Assembly (NCBI GenBank): GCA_016204905.1
Contig: JACQJU010000120.1
Coordinates: 1 to 9,485 of the forward strand
Source: Candidatus Gottesmanbacteria bacterium
GTDB lineage: Bacteria > Patescibacteriota > Microgenomatia > 2-02-FULL-39-11
DNA: 9,485 bases
Reading direction: 5' to 3'
Shown here one piece after another: positions 6,581-9,485 of this stretch. The translations under genes and the position numbers were made by a program. The notes below the pieces were generated by a model. The model was given only the letters and a program-made list of their open reading frames with translations. It was not told where the DNA came from and did not search any database. Each line of letters opens with the position of its first letter. Within the stretch, counting starts at the first letter, position 1.

Positions 6581-6594
6581 TTTATAAAAGAAAC

Positions 6595-6627
6595 AAAAAA
6601 CCCTACCACAAAAGGGCAGGGTTTTTT
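6595..6627. terminator. Bidirectional intrinsic terminator
   Basis: AAAAAACCCT (6595-6604) and AGGGTTTTTT (6618-6627) form a perfect 10-bp stem, with A- and T-tracts on both flanks. It sits between the convergent sortase gene (ending 6525) and the minus-strand repeat gene (ending 6681), so it can serve both. Confidence 0.85.
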
Positions 6628-6680
6628 GACATTTCGATTCCGCTCTCTATCTAATCGAATGTTTGAAAACAAAATCCATC

Positions 6681-7283
6681 CTAAGGACCGAGTATATTCG
6701 AAGGCGGAGCGACAGATACATTCAATGTTGCATTGGAGTCCCCGGTAGTTATATTGGTATCACCACCAGTATTACCACCTGCATCATTATTTCCTGTTTT
6801 ACTCTTAACTTTTGCTTTTACTTTGACCTTGGACTTATTCTTTTGTTTAGTATTCTTCACACTGGTATTCTTTACTGTAGCATTATTAGTGGTATTTGCA
6901 CCGTTGTCAAACAATGTAACATTAGTCTCTCCAGCACAACAGCAATCTTCCGTAACATTAGCAACATTCGTTCCACCGCCTACATTAACATTAAGACTAG
7001 CATTACTATTTCCGGTATTTATGCTTGTATTTCCGCCGGTGTTTGAATTGGCTGTATTATTTCCTGTATCAGATGAAACATTTACATTTACGTTAACATT
7101 AGTCTTATTTTTTTGGGTCAAATTTGTCGTACAATTATTTGTTACGTTTACAGTATTATTTGAACCCTCACCATTTAAGGAAATATCAACAAAGGTATCT
7201 GCGAATGCACCTGGTGCTCCCATAGATGCAATTAAAGTAGCCGTTGATAGGATAGCACCTAATCTATAAAAATATCCTTTCAT
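6681..7283 (-). CDS. Secreted two-module repeat protein with Lys-rich second module
   Basis: A 200-residue exported protein. The signal peptide ends at AFA-D (28/29). Two modules start near residues 37 and 127, a 90-residue period. Module 1: NGEGSNNTVNVTNN, SSDTGNNTANSNTGGN, INTGNSN and a closing CCC at 114-116. Module 2: NGANTTNN, then a strand with Lys at nearly every second position (KQKNKSKVKVKAKVKSKTGN), NTGGD and ITTGDSN. The protein ends shortly after (APPSNILGP) with no anchor, sorting signal or Pro-rich linker, so it is probably released or incorporated into an extracellular assembly. ATG 7283 is fixed by GGGAGGTGAT, 5 nt upstream. It belongs to the same family as the three plus-strand repeat proteins but is transcribed from its own promoter toward them. 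Function unknown. Confidence 0.88.
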   Translation of the reverse strand: MKGYFYRLGAILSTATLIASMGAPGAFADTFVDISLNGEGSNNTVNVTNNCTTNLTQKNKTNVNVNVNVSSDTGNNTANSNTGGNTSINTGNSNASLNVNVGGGTNVANVTEDCCCAGETNVTLFDNGANTTNNATVKNTSVKNTKQKNKSKVKVKAKVKSKTGNNDAGGNTGGDTNITTGDSNATLNVSVAPPSNILGP

Positions 7284-7290
7284 TTATATC

Positions 7291-7328
7291 ACCTCCCTTC
7301 GCCCTCCGTAGCTTTATGCGAAGGAGGG
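7291..7328 (-). promoter_or_regulatory. Shine-Dalgarno with mutually exclusive hairpins
   Basis: Read as mRNA, CCCTCCTTCGC (7328-7318) can pair with GGAGGG (7307-7302), leaving the Shine-Dalgarno free. Alternatively it can pair with GCGAAGGGAGG (7302-7292), about 10 bp with one bulge, which buries the GGGAGG of the Shine-Dalgarno. The ATG is 7283. This is a layout expected of a translational switch or thermometer; no known riboswitch class was recognised. Confidence 0.5.
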
Positions 7329-7364
7329 TTTCGCTCACATATAAAGTTATAATCTATTCATTTT

Positions 7365-7418
7365 TGCCCACAAAATATCCCGACGGTTAAGTCGGGAAAA
7401 ATTCCATAAATTTGGGCA
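7365..7418 (-). promoter_or_regulatory. Nested inverted repeat in the leader
   Basis: TCCCGAC (7378-7384) and GTCGGGA (7391-7397) make a perfect 7-bp stem with a 6-nt loop. It is enclosed by TGCCCA (7365-7370) and TGGGCA (7413-7418). Read on the minus strand the inner stem is followed by TATTTTG, a weak U-rich tract, so it could be an attenuator in the leader of the gene at 7283. Confidence 0.5.
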
Positions 7419-7430
7419 GGCATCATAATA

Positions 7431-7506
7431 GCGTTTAGTTAATTAGCGTCTAGCGTCTAGTTAATTAGTAACTGAACGCTGACCTCTGATAACTGATTAC
7501 TGAATA
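7431..7506. repeat. Heptanucleotide repeat cluster
   Basis: Five CTGANNN units lie in exact 7-bp register (7472, 7479, 7486, 7493, 7500). GCGTCTA occurs twice in tandem at 7446-7459, with a variant GCGTTTA at 7431, and GTTAATTA flanks it twice (7438-7445, 7460-7467). These resemble short tandemly repeated sequences in bacterial intergenic DNA. Confidence 0.6.
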
Positions 7507-7508
7507 AT

Positions 7509-7528
7509 GCCTCCGTTTGCGGTCAGCT
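7509..7528 (-). promoter_or_regulatory. Leader element shared with the gene at 1206 (copy 2)
   Basis: On the minus strand, AGCTGACCGCAAACGGAGGC from 7528 to 7509 differs from the copy at 1071-1090 at two bases only. It starts 8 nt after the candidate -10 box. GCTGACC in it can pair with GGTCAGC about 37 nt downstream on the same strand (7485-7479). Confidence 0.6.
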
Positions 7529-7536
7529 TGCTTTAA

Positions 7537-7565
7537 AAAATAACAGCAAAAAGACTAACTGTCAA
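7537..7565 (-). promoter_or_regulatory. Promoter for the minus-strand repeat protein
   Basis: On the minus strand there is a perfect TTGACA (7565-7560), a 17-nt spacer, and TATTTT (7542-7537) preceded by an extended -10 TGT (7545-7543). Transcription would start near 7530, giving a leader of about 247 nt. Confidence 0.6.
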
Positions 7566-7606
7566 GATATGCAAAGTGGATAAAAACACCTCAATAATAT
7601 CTCTAC

Positions 7607-7636
7607 TTGTCATGGCCAAATTGGGCGTACTATAAT
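7607..7636 (+). promoter_or_regulatory. Near-consensus promoter positioned for leaderless mRNA
   Basis: TTGTCA (7607-7612), an 18-nt spacer and a perfect TATAAT (7631-7636). The expected start point, 6-7 nt after the -10 box, is the ATG at 7643 itself. This argues that the TTG at 7607 is part of the -35 box and not a start codon. Confidence 0.75.
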
Positions 7637-7642
7637 GATTCT

Positions 7643-8614
7643 ATGTTCAGATTTTTCCAGCATCATTTTATCCCTCATAGCTCTAATAATCATAAAGCGC
7701 GTGCTCTCCATCCCCAGGCCTTTCTTTTTTATATCCTCCTCATTTTTGTAGTCCAAGTATCACTCAAAACCATCAGAACGACCTTTCCACATATATTGGG
7801 TTTTGCCACCGATATTTCTGTCCAAAATCTCCTTGATTTGACCAACCAAAAAAGATCAGAGTCTGGACTGGGTAATCTATCTTTATCACCGACGCTTTCA
7901 GCAGCTGCAGCCAACAAAGCGTCCGACATGTTTTCCAAAAATTACTGGGCTCATATTGCTCCCGATGGTAAAACACCCTGGGATTTTATTACTGGTGCCG
8001 GATATCGCTATATCTATGCAGGAGAAAATTTGGCTAAAAACTTTAATGATTCAGGAGGCGTGGTCTCAGCTTGGATGGATTCCCCAACTCACAAAGATAA
8101 CCTGTTAAAAAAAGAATACCAAGAAGTTGGTTTTGCGGTAGTAAATGGCACATTAAATGGCGAAGAAACTACATTAGTTGTCCAGTTTTTTGGTTCTTCC
8201 AATTCTTCTACGGCACCTCAAGAACAGGTAAATATTCTACCTACCCAGCAACCCCAACCTACGGTTATTGCTCAGGTTCTACCTACATCTATTCCATTAC
8301 CCATCGCTTCCAATATTTCACCTACCACAATAGCTCCTACACAGGTCATTATATCGATTATACCCCGAAAGGAAGGTGGGACTAATATAAGAATAGCTAG
8401 TGCTCAAAATATACCTTTGTTTAACATAACTACAGTCTCCAAAATTACATCGCTGGCTCTGATTGGATTTCTCTTAGTGGTACTTGGAGTTGACGGTATA
8501 TTTATATGGCGCCGAAGAACAATTCGAGTATCCGGTCACAACTTTGCTCATATGCTCTTTTTGGTGGCACTTATCGGTATCGTCTATATTACTGGTACCG
8601 GTGCTATACTATGA
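7643..8614 (+). CDS. Membrane-bound CAP/SCP-domain protein
   Basis: A 323-residue protein with an N-terminal membrane segment (about 25-40). A CAP domain follows (about 61-184): LLDLTNQKRSESGLGNLSLS, then MFSKNYWAH with His104, GENLAKNF with Glu128, SAWMDSPTHKDNLL with His150, and VGFAVVNG. These are the usual bacterial CAP cavity residues and the helix-strand order is standard. A Pro/Gln/Thr linker (about 188-232) leads to two C-terminal transmembrane helices (about 267-289 and 301-320) around a basic loop (WRRRTIRV). Bacterial CAP proteins are exported, and their activity is mostly unknown. The C-terminal pair of helices makes this one firmly membrane-bound. ATG 7643 is chosen over the in-frame TTG 7607 because the latter is inside a promoter. 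No Shine-Dalgarno would exist on a leaderless message. Confidence 0.9.
   Translation: MFRFFQHHFIPHSSNNHKARALHPQAFLFYILLIFVVQVSLKTIRTTFPHILGFATDISVQNLLDLTNQKRSESGLGNLSLSPTLSAAAANKASDMFSKNYWAHIAPDGKTPWDFITGAGYRYIYAGENLAKNFNDSGGVVSAWMDSPTHKDNLLKKEYQEVGFAVVNGTLNGEETTLVVQFFGSSNSSTAPQEQVNILPTQQPQPTVIAQVLPTSIPLPIASNISPTTIAPTQVIISIIPRKEGGTNIRIASAQNIPLFNITTVSKITSLALIGFLLVVLGVDGIFIWRRRTIRVSGHNFAHMLFLVALIGIVYITGTGAIL
8602..8610 (+). promoter_or_regulatory. Extended -10 promoter candidate inside the end of the CAP gene
   Basis: TGCTATACT (8602-8610) matches the extended -10 form TGn-TATAmT. The expected start point lies at about 8617-8619, at or next to ATG 8619, so this second message could also be leaderless. 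No clear -35 is needed for this class and none is evident. Confidence 0.4.
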
Positions 8615-8618
8615 AAAT

Positions 8619-8879
8619 ATGCTAAAAGACATTCATTTCCATCTCACGCACTATTTTTTTCTTTTATCCATCCTATCACTCGGAATCATTTCTTATTTCT
8701 TTCTTTCTCCTTATCCAGAAAAACAATACGCTGCAGTTATAATAACCGCCATACTCTATATTATTTGGGGAATAGCTCATCATTTATTAGAAGGTGATCT
8801 ACATATAAAAATTGTGGTAGAATATATACTTATCGCACTCCTATCGATTATGTTGCTAAGAGGAGTAATTTTTAGATGA
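8619..8879 (+). CDS. Small three-helix membrane protein, CPR-type hypothetical
   Basis: An 86-residue hydrophobic protein with three predicted helices: about 11-30 (YFFLLSILSLGIISYFFL), 38-54 (AAVIITAILYIIWGIAH) and 64-83 (HIKIVVEYILIALLSIMLL). A polar loop with HHLLEGDLH connects helices two and three; paired histidines with Glu/Asp could bind a metal, but that is a guess. ATG 8619 follows the CAP stop after 4 nt; earlier in-frame codons would place the start deep in the CAP gene. I believe similar small proteins recur in CPR genomes, from memory only. Function unknown. Confidence 0.75.
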   Translation: MLKDIHFHLTHYFFLLSILSLGIISYFFLSPYPEKQYAAVIITAILYIIWGIAHHLLEGDLHIKIVVEYILIALLSIMLLRGVIFR

Positions 8880-8903
8880 AATTGGAGATGTTCCAATTTC
8901 ATC
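8875..8903. repeat. Perfect 12-bp palindrome over a stop codon
   Basis: GATGAAATTGGA (8875-8886) and TCCAATTTCATC (8892-8903) form a perfect 12-bp stem with a 5-nt loop. The 5' arm includes the TGA stop of the small membrane protein gene. No T-run follows, so it is not a standard terminator. Confidence 0.65.
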
Positions 8904-8926
8904 CTGAGGCCAGCAGGCCGAAGGAT
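8901..8926. repeat. REP-like palindrome with tandem G-A mismatches
   Basis: ATCCT-GA-GGCC (8901-8911), loop AGCA, then GGCC-GA-AGGAT (8916-8926). Two paired stems are separated by a symmetric GA/GA internal loop. The ATCCTGAGG...CCGAAGGAT pattern resembles dispersed palindromic intergenic repeats seen in several bacterial groups. It shares three bases with the preceding palindrome. Confidence 0.55.
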
Positions 8927-8943
8927 CTATTACATCAACAATT

Positions 8944-9485
8944 ATGAAAGGTATTGTATTAGCAGGCGGACTAGGTACCAGACTCTATCCACTCACATTT
9001 GCCACCAACAAACATCTTCTGCCAGTTTTTGATAAACCAATGATTTATTATCCTATCGAGACTTTAGTCAAAGCAGGAATTACTGAAATACTTATAGTCG
9101 TAGGTGGCCCCCATGCCGGCCATTTTATCCAAGTCATTAGAAATGGTAAGACATTGGGGGTAAAACACTTAGAGTTTGCCTATCAGGAAAAAGAAGGTGG
9201 TATAGCCGATGCACTTTCACTTGCCGAAGATTTCGCCGACGACCAATCAGTCACAGTAATATTAGGAGATAACACTACCGATGCAGATATCTCTAAGGAA
9301 GTATCATCATTTGATAGTGGTGCCCTCATATTTCTCAAATCAGTCCCTGATGCCAAGCGCTTTGGTATTGCCCAGTTAGACGACAAAGACCCAACTAAAA
9401 TCATAAAAATTATTGAAAAACCCACCGAAATATCTACATCAAACCATGCTGTAACAGGACTCTATATTTATGATAATCAAGTATT
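8944..9485 (+). CDS. Glucose-1-phosphate thymidylyltransferase-like nucleotidyltransferase (3' truncated by window)
   Basis: The first 180 residues of a sugar-nucleotide pyrophosphorylase. The N-terminus MKGIVLAGGLGTRLYPLT carries the GGxGTR nucleotide-binding loop (8-13). Next come HLLPVFDKPMIYYPIETL and AGITEILIVVGG, typical of the RmlA branch. LGDN at 108-111 provides the metal-binding Asp109, and FGIAQLDD...KIIEKPTE follows as in this family. It would join a nucleoside triphosphate and a sugar 1-phosphate, most likely making dTDP-glucose for rhamnose or other deoxysugar synthesis, in the cytoplasm. Substrate cannot be fixed without the C-terminus. No Shine-Dalgarno is seen before ATG 8944. 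It may supply sugars for surface glycans or for glycosylating the Asn/Ser/Thr-rich neighbours, but that link is only inferred from position. Confidence 0.88.
   Translation, partial: MKGIVLAGGLGTRLYPLTFATNKHLLPVFDKPMIYYPIETLVKAGITEILIVVGGPHAGHFIQVIRNGKTLGVKHLEFAYQEKEGGIADALSLAEDFADDQSVTVILGDNTTDADISKEVSSFDSGALIFLKSVPDAKRFGIAQLDDKDPTKIIKIIEKPTEISTSNHAVTGLYIYDNQV

Larger units (their letters stand above)
7284..7642. other. Long intergenic region with divergent promoters and structured leader
   Basis: No gene is seen in these 359 bases. From left to right they hold a Shine-Dalgarno with two alternative hairpins, a nested inverted repeat, heptamer tandem repeats, a copy of the AGCTGACCGC leader element, a minus-strand promoter and a plus-strand promoter. 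Each is listed separately. Confidence 0.8.

Noticed and set aside
7607..7642. TTG start adding 12 residues to the CAP protein
   Set aside because: TTG is the first three bases of the -35 box TTGTCA and would lie upstream of the expected transcription start.
8484..8618. Longer version of the small membrane protein starting at 8484
   Set aside because: It would overlap the CAP gene by 131 nt and add a non-hydrophobic, unrelated N-terminus; ATG 8619 sits just after the CAP stop.

Overview
The window looks like part of an AT-rich bacterial genome. The most likely source is a Candidate Phyla Radiation (Patescibacteria) organism, perhaps Microgenomates-like. That is inference, from the small envelope proteins, mostly Shine-Dalgarno-less starts, very Asn/Ser/Thr-rich secreted repeat proteins, a sortase and a small CPR-style membrane protein. 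No rRNA, tRNA or phylogenetic marker gene is present. UGA is used as a stop, so the standard bacterial code fits.

Layout: (1) 27-966 holds a membrane-anchored DUF4352-like protein and a small DUF2292-type protein. (2) 981-1205 is a structured leader: promoter candidates, a terminator-like hairpin, a second hairpin and a very strong Shine-Dalgarno. (3) 1206-5827 holds three consecutive exported proteins built from one Asn/Asp/Gly-rich repeat module. The first is a soluble five-module protein, the second a large C-terminally membrane-anchored protein with four full modules, and the third a single-module protein ending in an LAPTG sorting signal. (4) 5773-6525 is a sortase that overlaps its probable substrate gene by 55 nt. 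(5) A bidirectional terminator separates it from a fourth, oppositely oriented module protein (7283-6681), which has a ~250-nt structured leader. (6) 7607-8879 carries a leaderless-type promoter, a membrane-bound CAP/SCP-domain protein and a small three-helix membrane protein. (7) After a palindromic repeat, a nucleotidyltransferase of the glucose-1-phosphate thymidylyltransferase type runs off the window end.

The centre of interest is the four-protein module family with its sortase. The shared module is about 88-90 residues in two proteins and 111-122 in the largest. It has a GNGSxxN start, N/Q ladder strands, a TGxN...NTGG...TGD core and usually a vicinal Cys-Cys near its end. It is plausibly a beta-solenoid or curli-like surface fibre system, with one sortase-attached member, one membrane-anchored member and two freely secreted members. 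The two free members, encoded on opposite strands about 6 kb apart, share an 18/20-identical sequence at the predicted transcript 5' end. They are also the only genes here with strong Shine-Dalgarno sites, which suggests common post-transcriptional control. The function of the system is not known from sequence alone.
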